A DNA stretch of 64,000 nucleotides from Burkholderia ubonensis (GCF_902833085.1 NZ_CADFEB010000006.1:1-64000), one strand, 5' to 3'. Shown: positions 20,143 through 29,638, counted from the stretch's first letter. The notes: generated by a model from the sequence alone, not told the origin. Numbers and translations are program-made.

Positions 20143-21360
20143 ATGAGTCAAGAAAAGGCAAGGCACCCATTCCTCGTCTGGCTGCTGATCGTCGGCACCG
20201 GCTTCGTCGTGATGGCGCGCGCGATGAGCTTGCCGTTTCTTGCGATCTACCTGCACGAACGGATGGGGCTCGACGCAGCGACGATCGGCCTGCTGCTGGG
20301 GACGGGCGCGCTCGCCGGCACGTTCGGCGGCTTCTTCGGCGGTCATCTGTCCGACGTGCTCGGCCGGCGCAAGGTGCTGACCGGCTGCCTGCTCGTATCG
20401 AGCCTGTCGTTCGCCGCGCTTCATTTCGCGGCCAGCGCGTGGCAGGTCTTCATCGTCAACCTCTTCATCAATCTCGCGAGCTCGTTCTACGATCCGGTGT
20501 CGAAGGCCGCCATCAGCGACAATCTCCCGCCCGAACAGCGGCTGCGCGCATTCGCGCGGCGCTACGTGGCAATCAACATCGGCTTCTCGATCGGGCCGCT
20601 CCTCGGCGCTTCGCTCGGCCTGCTCGACAAATCCCCCGTGTTCCTCATCACGGGCGCCGTCTACCTGCTGTTCTCGATCGCGATCTACGCGATCACGGCA
20701 CGGCTCGCGTTCGGCCGCGCGCAGCACGAAGCGGCCGCGTCCGACCTGCCGCTCTTCGCGAAACTTCGCATCATCGGCACCGACCGGCGCCTCGTCCTCT
20801 TCACCGCGGGCAGCATGCTCGCGATCGCCGTGCACGGCGAAATGTCGGTCACGTTCTCGCAGTACCTGATCGGCGCGTTCGACGACGGGCTCAGGATGTT
20901 CGCCTGGCTGATGAGCACGAACGCGATCACGGTCGTCTTGAGCCAGCCGTTGCTGAACCGCATCGGCGAGCGGCGCGGACCGTTCGCGTCGCTCACGCTC
21001 GGCGCGATCCTGCTCGCGATCGGCGCGGCCGGTTTCGCGAATTCGCCGAACATGACCGCGCTCGTTGCGTCGATGGTCGTCTTCACGTGGGGCGAAGTGC
21101 TGCTCATCCCGTCGGAATACGCGGTCCTCGACAGCATCACGCCCGAGCCGCTGCGCGGCATCTATTACGGCGCGCATTCGCTCAGCAACGTCGGCAACCT
21201 GCTCGGACCCTGGCTTGGCGGCCTCGTGCTGCTGCACTACGGCGGCGCCGCGATGTTCTACGGCATGGGCTTCGTCGCGCTGCTCAGCCTGCTCACGTTC
21301 GCCGTCGGCTCGCAGATCGAGCCCGCGCCGGCGGGCCGGCTCGAAGTCCAGAACCGCTGA
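20143..21360 (+). CDS. MFS transporter (DHA1/MdtH-like)
   Basis: A 405-residue major facilitator with about 12 hydrophobic segments. The loop 2-3 motif is GGHLSDVLGRRKVL (about residues 66-79), and ARAMSLPFLAIYLHERMGL in TM1 resembles MdtH-type proteins. The ATG at 20143 (MSQEKARHPFLVWLL) gives a short cytoplasmic tail before TM1. The gene is alone on the plus strand, divergent from the urea-transporter gene. Export of a drug or metabolite is likely from the family, but the substrate is unknown. Confidence 0.88.
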   Translation: MSQEKARHPFLVWLLIVGTGFVVMARAMSLPFLAIYLHERMGLDAATIGLLLGTGALAGTFGGFFGGHLSDVLGRRKVLTGCLLVSSLSFAALHFAASAWQVFIVNLFINLASSFYDPVSKAAISDNLPPEQRLRAFARRYVAINIGFSIGPLLGASLGLLDKSPVFLITGAVYLLFSIAIYAITARLAFGRAQHEAAASDLPLFAKLRIIGTDRRLVLFTAGSMLAIAVHGEMSVTFSQYLIGAFDDGLRMFAWLMSTNAITVVLSQPLLNRIGERRGPFASLTLGAILLAIGAAGFANSPNMTALVASMVVFTWGEVLLIPSEYAVLDSITPEPLRGIYYGAHSLSNVGNLLGPWLGGLVLLHYGGAAMFYGMGFVALLSLLTFAVGSQIEPAPAGRLEVQNR

Positions 21361-21621
21361 CGGTCCCATCCGCCGGCGCGTCGCGCCTCGAGCGCATGTC
21401 CGCGGCTTCGCACGCTCCTCGGCGGTATCGAGTCGGATGAGTCGCCCCGGATGCGGCTAGGTGGATCGACGTGCTTTCGTTGCAAGGGGCTGCCTGCCTG
21501 TCGTATCGGCGGGTCTGGCGCACGAGTTTTTTGTCGAGATCCTGGTTGCCGGTCAATACTCCCGCGTGATGAATTTGTGCGACGATGCCCGGCATTCGAC
21601 AACGAGCAAGGAGGCAGGACG

Positions 21622-22176
21622 ATGCGTGAAGTGCGTTGGGCGTCGCTCGAAGGCGACGGGATCGAACATCTGGCGTTCGACCGCAGCAACGGCGGGATCA
21701 TCGTGGAAAGCGTGGTGGTCGGCCAGCGGTACGGCAAGTCCTACGGGCTCGCGTACCGGGTGGTCTGCGACGCGCAATGGCGCGCGACCTACGCGGTGCT
21801 CAAGGTGATGGGCGGCGGCACGCTCGAGCTTCACGGCGACGGCCTCGGCCATTGGCGCGACGGCTCCGGGCGGGCGCTGCCGGAACTGGACGGCTGCATC
21901 GACATCGACATCGCGGCGACGCCGTACACGAACTCGCTGCCGATCGGCCGCCTCGGGCTTGCGCGCGGCGAGCGGCGGCCGATCGACGTCGTCTACGTAT
22001 CGACGCCGGACCTGAAGGCGACCCGGGTCCAGCAGGCATACGCATGCATCGAGCCGGGCCGGCGCTACCGCTACGAAGGCATCTTCCGCGATTTCACCGC
22101 CGAGATGGACATCGACGACGACGGCCTCGTGATCGACTACGAGACGTTGTTCAGGCGCTTGCCGGCAATCCGCTGA
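21622..22176 (+). CDS. Putative glycolipid-binding domain protein
   Basis: A 184-residue soluble protein without a signal peptide. The WASLEGDGIEHLAF opening, the HWRDGSGRALPELDGCIDIDI centre and the YTNSLPIGRLGL segment match the putative glycolipid-binding family (PF06475). Structures of that family show a beta-barrel resembling lipoprotein-binding folds; no biochemical role is established. GGAGGCAGGACG directly precedes the ATG at 21622, which fixes the start. The last 40 bases overlap, tail to tail, the end of the alpha/beta hydrolase gene on the minus strand, so no terminator separates the two. Confidence 0.87.
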   Translation: MREVRWASLEGDGIEHLAFDRSNGGIIVESVVVGQRYGKSYGLAYRVVCDAQWRATYAVLKVMGGGTLELHGDGLGHWRDGSGRALPELDGCIDIDIAATPYTNSLPIGRLGLARGERRPIDVVYVSTPDLKATRVQQAYACIEPGRRYRYEGIFRDFTAEMDIDDDGLVIDYETLFRRLPAIR

Positions 22177-23036
22177 ACGGGCGCGGCCGTCTTCTTCTCG
22201 TGCGCGGCGGCGAAGCGGTCGATCCGCGCCGCGATCAGGTCGGGGTCGCGCAACACGATCCAGTGCGCGCCGTCGATTTCCTCGCGCACGTGCTCGCCGA
22301 GCCAGCGGCCGAGGTCGGCCGACATCTCCGGCGTCACGTAGCGGTCGCGCACCGGCACGAGGATCTGCACCGGCGCCTGCGCGTGACGCTCGCGCGGCCG
22401 CCGGGCCCGCGCGATGAAGTTCGCGCGATACATCTGCATGCCGTTCAGCGCGTTCTTCAATTGCGCGGGGTCGCGCTCGGGGCGAACCCGTTCGGTGAGC
22501 TGCAGCCAGCGCGGCCATAGCGCCGCGCCGCCGAGCCGCCACACCAGCGACGGCACGAGCGGCAGGTGGAAGAACGCGATGTACCACGACTTCAGGCTCT
22601 GCCTGAGCCGCATCCTCGCGCGGAACACATGGTCGAGGCACGGCCCGGAGATCGACGTGTACGACGCGATGCGCTCGCGCCACGCCGGATCGGTCACGGC
22701 TTCCCAGCACTGGATCGACCCCCAGTCGTGACCGACGAGGTGGAACGGCCGGCCGCCGCAGGTGGCGTCGGCGACGGCCTTCAGGTCGTCGGCGAGCCGC
22801 GCGAGCGTATAGTCGGCGCGGCGGCGCGGCGCGTCGGAGGCGCCCGCGCCGCGCACGTCGTACGCGATCACGCGGTAGCGTTTCGCGAGCCGCGCGCGGA
22901 CCGGCTCCCACACCCTCGCCGAATCGGGGTAGCCGTGCACGAGGATCACCGGCGGCGCGCGGCGCGAGCCGCTCGCGTAGACGGCGAGCTTCACGTCGCC
23001 GGACTGGACGGTCAGCATCTCGCTTGCGCGCGTCAT
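22137..23036 (-). CDS. Alpha/beta hydrolase, epoxide-hydrolase-like
   Basis: A 299-residue alpha/beta hydrolase. The oxyanion segment is HGYPDS, the nucleophile elbow is GHDWGS with Asp (D104) as nucleophile, and a late histidine lies in DGAHWIVL. An Asp nucleophile in HDWG is typical of epoxide hydrolases and haloalkane dehalogenases rather than esterases. The ATG at 23036 lies 4 bases after the stop of the metal-dependent hydrolase gene, making this the last gene of a four-gene minus-strand operon begun by a Baeyer-Villiger-type monooxygenase. The 3' end overlaps the convergent glycolipid-binding gene by 40 bases. It may hydrolyse an epoxide or ester made by the upstream enzymes. Confidence 0.88.
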   Translation of the reverse strand: MTRASEMLTVQSGDVKLAVYASGSRRAPPVILVHGYPDSARVWEPVRARLAKRYRVIAYDVRGAGASDAPRRRADYTLARLADDLKAVADATCGGRPFHLVGHDWGSIQCWEAVTDPAWRERIASYTSISGPCLDHVFRARMRLRQSLKSWYIAFFHLPLVPSLVWRLGGAALWPRWLQLTERVRPERDPAQLKNALNGMQMYRANFIARARRPRERHAQAPVQILVPVRDRYVTPEMSADLGRWLGEHVREEIDGAHWIVLRDPDLIAARIDRFAAAHEKKTAAPVQRIAGKRLNNVS

Positions 23037-23040
23037 CGCG

Positions 23041-23946
23041 TCACGCCTGCGGGACCGGATGCAGCGGCACGCGGCGCGGCGCGGCCTGCGCGGCGTAGCG
23101 CGCGTTGGTCGCGTCGATGTTCGCGAGCAGCGTGTCGAGCCCCTGCAGGTACTGGTGGTTGTCGTGGTCCCACGGATGGAAGCCCGGCCGGAAATAGTCG
23201 AGCCATTCTCGCGCAATGCTCGGGAACACGCCATGCTTCGGGCCGTACAGGTACTTCACGAGCCGCCACATGCCGCCGAATTTCCCGTGACGGCGCCGAT
23301 GCGCGAGCATCAGGCGCACGTGGAAGTCGAACACGATCGTCCAGAACATCAAGGTCGTCGTCAGCATCGTGCCGGTGCGCAGCAGGTAGCTGCCGAGGCC
23401 CGGCTTCATCACGGCGTTCCACACGTCGTACGACACGGCCTTGTGCTCGGTCTCTTCCATCGCGTGCCACATCCACATCTGCTGGTAGCCCTCGACGGAG
23501 CCGTCGATCCGGTGCTCGTGGCCCGACAGCAGCTGGTTCGCGAGAATCGCCGTGTAGTGTTCGAGCGCGATCGTGATCGCGAGCTGCATCGAATGCGGCA
23601 GCACCTTCTTGAACCAGCCGAGGATCGCCCACAGGCGCTTGTCGAGCTTGTGCGCGGGCAGCCCCGACGCCTGCAGCAGGTCGTTGTACTCGATGTGCTC
23701 GCGCGTGTGCATCGCCTCCTGGCCGATGAAGCCCATCACCTGCTTCTTCAGTTCCGGGTCGTCGATCCGGTCGCGGTAGTTGCGCACCGAGTCCATGAAG
23801 AACCGTTCGCCCGCCGGAAACAGCAGCGACAGCGCGTTCATGAAGTGGGTGACGGGCACGCCCTGGACATGCCAGTCGCGCGCGCGCTCCGGAGGCAGCG
23901 CGAAACGGATGTCGCGCCGCACGGGCATCATCTGCGGGGTCGTCAT
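23041..23946 (-). CDS. Metal-dependent hydrolase family protein (PF10118)
   Basis: A 301-residue, largely helical protein of the predicted metal-dependent hydrolase family (PF10118). Visible candidate metal ligands are in GQEAMHTREHIEYN, ALEHYTAI and AMEETEHKAV, a Glu/His pattern on helices resembling di-iron or ferritin-like sites. Family members recur beside monooxygenase and SDR genes in actinobacteria and proteobacteria, with unknown chemistry. The ATG (23946) overlaps the TGA of the SDR gene, so translation is coupled. A hydrophobic stretch near TLMFWTIVFDFHVRLML suggests membrane association. Confidence 0.85.
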   Translation of the reverse strand: MTTPQMMPVRRDIRFALPPERARDWHVQGVPVTHFMNALSLLFPAGERFFMDSVRNYRDRIDDPELKKQVMGFIGQEAMHTREHIEYNDLLQASGLPAHKLDKRLWAILGWFKKVLPHSMQLAITIALEHYTAILANQLLSGHEHRIDGSVEGYQQMWMWHAMEETEHKAVSYDVWNAVMKPGLGSYLLRTGTMLTTTLMFWTIVFDFHVRLMLAHRRRHGKFGGMWRLVKYLYGPKHGVFPSIAREWLDYFRPGFHPWDHDNHQYLQGLDTLLANIDATNARYAAQAAPRRVPLHPVPQA

Positions 23947-24872
23947 GACTGTTCTCCTCCCTGATTGCCAGCGTTGTTGTACGTTGCATGGGCCGGTGCG
24001 GCCGGCGCGCGCGCGGCGCGGCGGCGCGCTTTTGCGGCCTCGTGCCTGGTTGCGAACACAACCAGTGCCTGATACGCGGCGGGCAGGATGCGCGCGAGCC
24101 AGTCGGCGCCGCGCGCGTCGCGGCCGATCAGCACGCGGCGCTTGTTCCGGCGCACGCCGGCGAGGATCGTGCGCGCGGCGTCGTCGGCGGTCGTGATGAA
24201 GAATTTCTCGAACTGGTCCTTGCCCTGTTGCTCGCTCTCGACCATGAAGCCGACCATGTTCTTCGCGACGCGGCTCGACTGCGCGATATTGGTGCGGATG
24301 CCGCCCGGGTGCACGCAGGTCGCCGACACGCCGCAGTTCATCATGTCGAGCTCCTGGCGCAGCGATTCGGTGAAGCCGCGCACCGCGTACTTGGTCGCGT
24401 TGTAGCCGCTCATGCCCGGCTGCGCGAAGATTCCGAAGATGCTCGACGTGTTGATCACGTGACCGTCGCCGGACGCCTTCAAGTGCGGCAGGAACGCCTT
24501 CGTGCCGTGCACGACGCCCCAGAAGTTGATGTTCACGATCCATTCGAGATCGCTGTATTCCATCCCGTCGATCGTGCTCGACAGCGCGACGCCCGCGTTG
24601 TTGAAGATCAGGTTGATCTTGCCGTGTTCCTGCGCGGTGTCGTCGGCCCAAGCGAACATCGCGGCGCGGTCGCCGACGTCCAGCACGCGCGTCGTCACGC
24701 GCACGGCCGGCGCGACCGTGCGGACGATCCGCTCGGTTTCGGCGAGGCCGACCGCGTTCTTGTCGGCGAGCGCGACGTGGCAGCCGGCCTGCGCGAGCTG
24801 CACCGCGAGCGCGCGGCCCATGCCCGAGCCCGCGCCGGTGATCGCGGCGACCTTGTTGGCGAAATCTCTCAT
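23943..24872 (-). CDS. Short-chain dehydrogenase/reductase (classical SDR)
   Basis: A 309-residue classical SDR. The cofactor motif TGAGSGMG (residues 12-19), the NNAG motif in INLIFNNAGVAL, the catalytic Ser in NTSSIFG and the YNATK (YxxxK) motif are all present. A C-terminal extension of about 50 residues is Ala/Arg-rich. The acidic residue after the second strand (ALADKN) suggests NAD(H) preference, by family rule. It starts 23 bases after the monooxygenase stop and overlaps the next gene by 4 bases (ATGA). It likely interconverts an alcohol and ketone feeding the Baeyer-Villiger step. Confidence 0.92.
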   Translation of the reverse strand: MRDFANKVAAITGAGSGMGRALAVQLAQAGCHVALADKNAVGLAETERIVRTVAPAVRVTTRVLDVGDRAAMFAWADDTAQEHGKINLIFNNAGVALSSTIDGMEYSDLEWIVNINFWGVVHGTKAFLPHLKASGDGHVINTSSIFGIFAQPGMSGYNATKYAVRGFTESLRQELDMMNCGVSATCVHPGGIRTNIAQSSRVAKNMVGFMVESEQQGKDQFEKFFITTADDAARTILAGVRRNKRRVLIGRDARGADWLARILPAAYQALVVFATRHEAAKARRRAARAPAAPAHATYNNAGNQGGEQS

Positions 24873-24895
24873 GTCTGTTGGCTCCTGTACGAGGC

Positions 24896-26479
24896 TCAGG
24901 CCGCTTCGGCGGAAGCGGAAGCGGCGGAAGCGGGCGCGGCGATCGGCCGCGCGGCCGTGTCGTGCTGCGGGACGCCGTACGCGTGGTAGTCGGCCATCGA
25001 GAAGCGCGCGGTCGCCTGCCGGAAGCGCCACGTGAAGCCCGGCCACAGCGTCGTGTTCTTGCCGGTGCGCGGATCGAGATACCAGCTCTTGCAGCCGCCC
25101 GTCGACCAGATCGCCTTCTTCAGCCGGCCCTGCAGGTCGTGGTTGAATCGCGCCTCGACGAGCGGGCGCACCTCGATCGCGTCCGCGCGCTCGCGTCGCA
25201 TCGCCTGCAGCGCGCCGAGGATGTACTCGATCTGCGACTCGATCATGAACACCATCGAGTTGTGGCCGAGGCCCGTGTTCGGGCCGACGATCATGAACAA
25301 GTTCGGATAGCCGGGCAGCGTCGTGCCGAGATACGCATGCGCGCCGTCGCGCCACGCATCGACGATGTCGAGACCGCCGCGGCCGACGATCGCGCCGCGC
25401 GGAAACGGATCGGCGACCTGGAAGCCGGTGCCGTAGATCAGGCAGTCGACTTCGTGGCGCTTGCCGTCGGTCGTGACGACCGCGTTTGCCTCGATCCGCT
25501 CGATGCCGGTCGTGATCACGTCGACGTTCTTGCGCGACAGCGCCGGGTAGTAGTCGTTCGAGATCAGCACGCGCTTGCAGCCGAGCGTGTAGTCCGGCGT
25601 CACGGCGCGGCGCAGGTCCGGATCGGGAATCTGCTTCCTGATATGGCGCAGCGCGAGCTTCTGCACGTTCCTCATCAGCGACGGATGGATCGCGAAGCCG
25701 ACCACGCGCGATTCGAGCATCCAGTAGATGCCGCTCCTCACGGCCTTCTGCGTGAACGGCAGCGTGCGGAACAGCCACTGCTCGAGCTTCGTCACGTTGC
25801 GATCCGGCTTCGGCATGATCCACGGCGGCGTGCGCTGGAACAGCGCAAGTTCCTTCACGCGCGGCGCGATCTGCGGGACGAACTGGATCGCGCTCGCGCC
25901 GGTGCCGATCACCGCGACGCGCTTGCCGTCGAGCGAGTAGTCGTGGTCCCACTGCTGCGAGTGGAACGCGCGGCCCTTGAAGGTCTCGACGCCCGGGATC
26001 GCCGGCAGCGCCGCGCGCGACAGGCCGCCCATCCCCGACACCAGCACGCGCGCTGACAGCCGCTTGCCGCTCGCGAACGCGAGGCGCCAGCGCTGCGCGG
26101 TCTCGTCGTACTCGGCGCGCTGCAGTTCGTGGTTCAGGCGCAGGTGCGCGCCGATCCCGAAGCGCTGCACGCAGTCTTCGAGATACGCGCGGATCTCCGG
26201 CTGCGGCGCGAACATGCGCGTCCAGCGCGGGTTCGGCGCGAACGAGAACGAGTAGACGTGCGATTGCACGTCGCATGCACACCCGGGGTAATGGTTGTCG
26301 CGCCACGTGCCGCCGACCGACGCCGCCTTCTCGAGCACGACGAAATCGGTCACGCCCGTCTGCCGCAGGCGAATGGCCATCCCGAGACCGGCAAAGCCGG
26401 TGCCGATGATGGCGATGTCGACGGTTTCGTCGGGGCCGTCGTGACCAGGGGGGCCGAAAGGCAACGTGCGAGCATTCAT
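24896..26479 (-). CDS. Flavin-containing monooxygenase, type I Baeyer-Villiger-like
   Basis: A 527-residue FAD/NADPH monooxygenase. The FAD motif GTGFAG is at residues 26-31, and GGTWRDNHYPGCACD follows. The Baeyer-Villiger fingerprint FxGxxxHxxxW appears as FKGRAFHSQQWD (F167-D178), and the second Rossmann motif is in AVIGTGASAIQ. Such enzymes insert oxygen next to a ketone to give an ester or lactone. I prefer the ATG at 26479, preceded by ACGGAGACACCCGG, over the in-frame ATG at 26503, which lacks a good ribosome site. It heads the operon with the SDR, metal-dependent hydrolase and alpha/beta hydrolase. Confidence 0.9.
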   Translation of the reverse strand: MNARTLPFGPPGHDGPDETVDIAIIGTGFAGLGMAIRLRQTGVTDFVVLEKAASVGGTWRDNHYPGCACDVQSHVYSFSFAPNPRWTRMFAPQPEIRAYLEDCVQRFGIGAHLRLNHELQRAEYDETAQRWRLAFASGKRLSARVLVSGMGGLSRAALPAIPGVETFKGRAFHSQQWDHDYSLDGKRVAVIGTGASAIQFVPQIAPRVKELALFQRTPPWIMPKPDRNVTKLEQWLFRTLPFTQKAVRSGIYWMLESRVVGFAIHPSLMRNVQKLALRHIRKQIPDPDLRRAVTPDYTLGCKRVLISNDYYPALSRKNVDVITTGIERIEANAVVTTDGKRHEVDCLIYGTGFQVADPFPRGAIVGRGGLDIVDAWRDGAHAYLGTTLPGYPNLFMIVGPNTGLGHNSMVFMIESQIEYILGALQAMRRERADAIEVRPLVEARFNHDLQGRLKKAIWSTGGCKSWYLDPRTGKNTTLWPGFTWRFRQATARFSMADYHAYGVPQHDTAARPIAAPASAASASAEAA

Positions 26480-26726
26480 CCGGGTGTCTCCGTTATGGCT
26501 CATTTTTGAATGTTACATTGTTTGATGTAACGATAGTGGGTGAACCTGGAAACCGCAAGGGGCTAGATGGTGGGCTCTAATGGACGGAAGCCTTGTGGGA
26601 AAAGGCGGAGACGGGTTTGGAACGGTATGGCGGCGAGGCCGTTGGCGGGGCGGCGAGGCCCGTGGAACACGGGTTGGCGGGGGGCTGCTCAGACCGCCGG
26701 CGCGCGGCGGTCTGTTTGAAATCGAA

Positions 26727-27434
26727 TCAGGGGCGGATCGAACGGCTGGCCGTCTCATGGAAAACCCCGGCGACGATCGTGACCTGCGCGAGCGCGTACA
26801 GCGCCCAGATCAGGTAGTCGATGCCGGCGAATCCGCCGAGGAAGCGGCCGACGCCGATCAGCGTGTCGGAGCCGACGAAGATCAGGCTGCCGAGCGCGAC
26901 GAGCGGGCCGCGGGTGCGCGCGGCGAGCGCGAAGCTCGCCATCGCGCACAGCACGAGCATATAGACGGCGACCGGCGCGGCCAGCTCGCCGAGATGCGGG
27001 AAGAACGCGGCGTAGAAGGCGGGGGCCGCGACCCACAGCGCGATCAGCGCGGCGACGCGCCAGCCGTGCGGGCGCGCGCGCCAGCGCAGGAAGATCGCGC
27101 AATAGCCCAGATGCGTGAGCAGGAACGCGCCGAGCCCGCCGACGAACGACGGCGGCCAGCCGGGCAGCGCGAGCAGCACGTCACCGAGCACGGCGGTCGC
27201 GAGCGCCGCGCACAGCCACGCGCGTTCGCGCGGCGCGTCGCACGCACAGGCCGCCGCGAGCAGCAGCATGCCCATCGCGGCCTTCGCGGCGGCTTGGCCG
27301 GGATAGGGCGCGGCGGCGAGCGACAGGCCGTACGCGAGCGCGGCGGCGACGGCGAGCGGCCAGAGGCGGCAATAGGCGGCGGGAAGTGTGGCGGTCACGG
27401 CGGGCGTCTCCGGGAGTCTTGTTGTCATTGTCAT
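26727..27434 (-). CDS. Lysoplasmalogenase-like YhhN family membrane protein
   Basis: A 235-residue hydrophobic protein with about eight predicted membrane segments, matching the YhhN/TMEM86 family (PF07947). The family-typical polar residues occur in ATAVLGDVLLALPG and IFVGSDTLIG. Characterised members hydrolyse the vinyl-ether bond of lysoplasmalogens; in bacteria without plasmalogens the role is unclear. The start is uncertain: ATGs at 27434 and 27428 lie just before the first hydrophobic segment, and neither has a strong ribosome site. The open frame continues to 27581 with a basic, non-conserved leader. It stands alone. Confidence 0.82.
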   Translation of the reverse strand: MTMTTRLPETPAVTATLPAAYCRLWPLAVAAALAYGLSLAAAPYPGQAAAKAAMGMLLLAAACACDAPRERAWLCAALATAVLGDVLLALPGWPPSFVGGLGAFLLTHLGYCAIFLRWRARPHGWRVAALIALWVAAPAFYAAFFPHLGELAAPVAVYMLVLCAMASFALAARTRGPLVALGSLIFVGSDTLIGVGRFLGGFAGIDYLIWALYALAQVTIVAGVFHETASRSIRP

Positions 27435-27682
27435 GGTCGGGCGCGCGGGGGGCGGCCGCCGGTCATTATGGAGAAGAAAGGCCGCACGAAAACCGGCGAA
27501 CCTCTCTAGTCGCGGTGCGGGCCGTCCGCCGCGCATCCGGTTCGCCGTGCGCGGCAGCCCTGGCTTAGGGCACGATTGCACGGTCTGTCCTGTCGGTTGG
27601 CCGGTGCCCGCTTGTCGGCGCTTCCCGATGCATTTACCGTAGTACGAGGCGGCAATCCTTGGAGCCGCGACTGGGACGAACC

Positions 27683-28528
27683 ATGGATCAAAGCGGAGAC
27701 TTTATCGTGCGCACCATGTCGGCCGGCGAGGTGGCCATGTCGGTCGAATGGGCGGCTGCAGAAGGGTGGAATCCCGGTCGGCATGACCCGCACTGTTTCA
27801 GGGAAGCGGACCCGGCCGGTTTCTTCGTCGGCGTTTGGCGCGGCGAACCGGTCGCGTGCCTCGCCGCCATCGCCTATGACGAACGCTTTGGCTTCATCGG
27901 GCTATACATCGTGAAACCCGGGTTTCGCGGCAAGGGCTTCGGGATGCGAATCTGGCGGCATGGCATGCGTTATCTCGGAGACCGCAACGTCGGTCTCGAT
28001 GGTGTCGTCGCCCAGCAGGCGAACTATCGGAAATCCGGGTTCCGGCTCGCGTACCGCAACATCCGCTATCAGGGGCGCGTGGAAGGCATCGGGTGCGCGC
28101 AGGTAGCGGCAGCGGCCGATGTGCCGTTCGAGCAGTTGCTTGCCTACGATCGCCAGTGTTTTCCCGCGGCGCGCGAGCGTTTCGTCTCCGCCTGGATCGC
28201 GCAGCCGGATGCCGTTGCGCTCGCGACGGTCGACGCCGGCCGTGTCGCGGGATACGGCGTCGTGCGCCGCTGCAACGCGGGCTGCAAGATCGGCCCGCTC
28301 TTCGCCGATGACGCGGGCGTCGCCACCGGACTGTTTCGCGCGCTGGCGGCGAGCATGCCCGGCGAGGTCATCGTGCTCGACGTGCCGGAAACGAATCCTG
28401 CGGCCGTCGCGCTGGCGGAGAGGCACGGCATGACGAGCGTCTTCGAAACCGCGCGGATGTACACGAAAGACGCACCCGCGATCGCGATCGATCACGTGTT
28501 CGGGGTGACGTCGTTTGAGCTGGGGTGA
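27683..28528 (+). CDS. GNAT family N-acetyltransferase, two-domain
   Basis: A 281-residue protein with an N-terminal GNAT fold. The acetyl-CoA loop region is LYIVKPGFRGKGFGMRIWRHG, carrying the RGKGFG form of the Q/RxxGxG/A signature. A second, shorter GNAT-like domain occupies the C-terminal half (about 150-275), as in YitH-type proteins. WAAAEGWNPGRHD near the N-terminus is characteristic of that group. I chose the ATG at 27683; an in-frame TTG 24 bases earlier is possible. It acetylates an unknown small molecule or amine. The gene is isolated, between the YhhN-family gene and an AT-rich lipoprotein gene. Confidence 0.85.
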   Translation: MDQSGDFIVRTMSAGEVAMSVEWAAAEGWNPGRHDPHCFREADPAGFFVGVWRGEPVACLAAIAYDERFGFIGLYIVKPGFRGKGFGMRIWRHGMRYLGDRNVGLDGVVAQQANYRKSGFRLAYRNIRYQGRVEGIGCAQVAAAADVPFEQLLAYDRQCFPAARERFVSAWIAQPDAVALATVDAGRVAGYGVVRRCNAGCKIGPLFADDAGVATGLFRALAASMPGEVIVLDVPETNPAAVALAERHGMTSVFETARMYTKDAPAIAIDHVFGVTSFELG

Positions 28529-28612
28529 TGGGGGCGGGGCTGAGTGTTTGTCGCGGATCGGCCCGCGAGCGCCGTTCGGCAGCGATACGGTTCGATGATG
28601 CCGACTCGATCG

Positions 28613-29638
28613 TCACTCGGCTTCGGCATGCCCGCGATACGGCTCGCAATCATCCCGATGTGTTTCTGATGGCCCGCCGCGTGGGCTATCCAGCCAGCCG
28701 ACGTAGAAATTGGTATAGCTGTAATGGCACAGCAGCGTTGGCTTGCCAGGCACGGTCTTGCTATCCACTGTCAAGGTATCCAGTTTGACTGGCACCGTAG
28801 GAAACATGACATCGGCCAGCCCGATCTGGTGGGCGTCATGTTTGATCTTGTAATAATCAACCCACCATTCCGCTGCTTTTCCGGACACGACGCGATAACC
28901 ACGAGAAGGCATCTTGGGTCCGGAGTAATATAATGCCATTGGTTGGTTCAGTCGTGCATCATCGCCAGTCTCAAGGCGAAAAAGCTTGCTGGGGACAAAT
29001 AGATCGGTGGGATTGTCCGTTCTATCTGAATTGTATTTTGGCTGGTTGACAAAAACCCACTGATGATCATCGTCATAAATCACCAGCTTTACATTCAGAT
29101 TCTGGGGGTGGGCGAGAGTATTGATGTCGTCGATCTCTATATTGCGAATTCCATGTGCTGCTCCGTCGGGGTTTGTGTTTTTGATCAGAATTTCTGGATT
29201 TAAGAAAACGATTTCAGGGTAAAGGTCAAATGAACCCATTAAGCGATATTTCGTGCCAGGCACATAGGCGGAGAGCGGGCGACGCATGGGCGAATTCTCG
29301 AACCGGACTCTCACGCTGACCGCAAGCGCTTCATCAAGAAGGTTTTTCCAGTCAGGACGTGTTCCGCTCTTAAGGGCAACCAGGTTTTGCCGGTAACACC
29401 CTTCCTGAGCGTGATCACATTTCTGATACATATAAAGGCTGACGCCGTCGTTTTCCAGTGCCAGCCACGGATGCGGGTCGGCAGGAAAGCTGTAAACTTG
29501 GATGTATCTTTGCGTCTTGAAGTGCGGGGAAATCATGGGTGGGCAGCCTGCAAGTAATGCACTTATCGGCGCTAGTGCAAGCCATTTTGCTATTGGTAAA
29601 TATTTTGATTTGAAGGTTGCATATTTATTTTTCATCAT
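28613..29638 (-). CDS. AT-rich orphan lipoprotein, function unknown
   Basis: I do not recognise this 341-residue protein. It begins with a basic and hydrophobic leader ending in the lipobox LLAGC (Cys32), so it should be a lipid-anchored envelope protein. The mature part is rich in aromatic residues and Asp/Asn and has no obvious enzyme motif. Cys pairs (YQKCDHAQEGCYR; LLCHYS; DDCEPY) may form disulfides in the periplasm. Base use is visibly more AT-rich than the neighbours, with poly-T/A runs at its 5' end (29580-29720), pointing to recent transfer. Lipoproteins of this size and composition include T6SS immunity proteins, but no toxin gene is adjacent, so that is only a possibility. Confidence 0.75.
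   Translation of the reverse strand: MMKNKYATFKSKYLPIAKWLALAPISALLAGCPPMISPHFKTQRYIQVYSFPADPHPWLALENDGVSLYMYQKCDHAQEGCYRQNLVALKSGTRPDWKNLLDEALAVSVRVRFENSPMRRPLSAYVPGTKYRLMGSFDLYPEIVFLNPEILIKNTNPDGAAHGIRNIEIDDINTLAHPQNLNVKLVIYDDDHQWVFVNQPKYNSDRTDNPTDLFVPSKLFRLETGDDARLNQPMALYYSGPKMPSRGYRVVSGKAAEWWVDYYKIKHDAHQIGLADVMFPTVPVKLDTLTVDSKTVPGKPTLLCHYSYTNFYVGWLDSPRGGPSETHRDDCEPYRGHAEAE

Noticed and set aside
23943..26306. A 787-residue minus-strand open frame across monooxygenase and SDR
   Set aside because: Only its last 309 residues (from 24872) are a real protein, the SDR. The upstream part is a shadow of the monooxygenase gene with Arg/Ala-rich, domain-free sequence.
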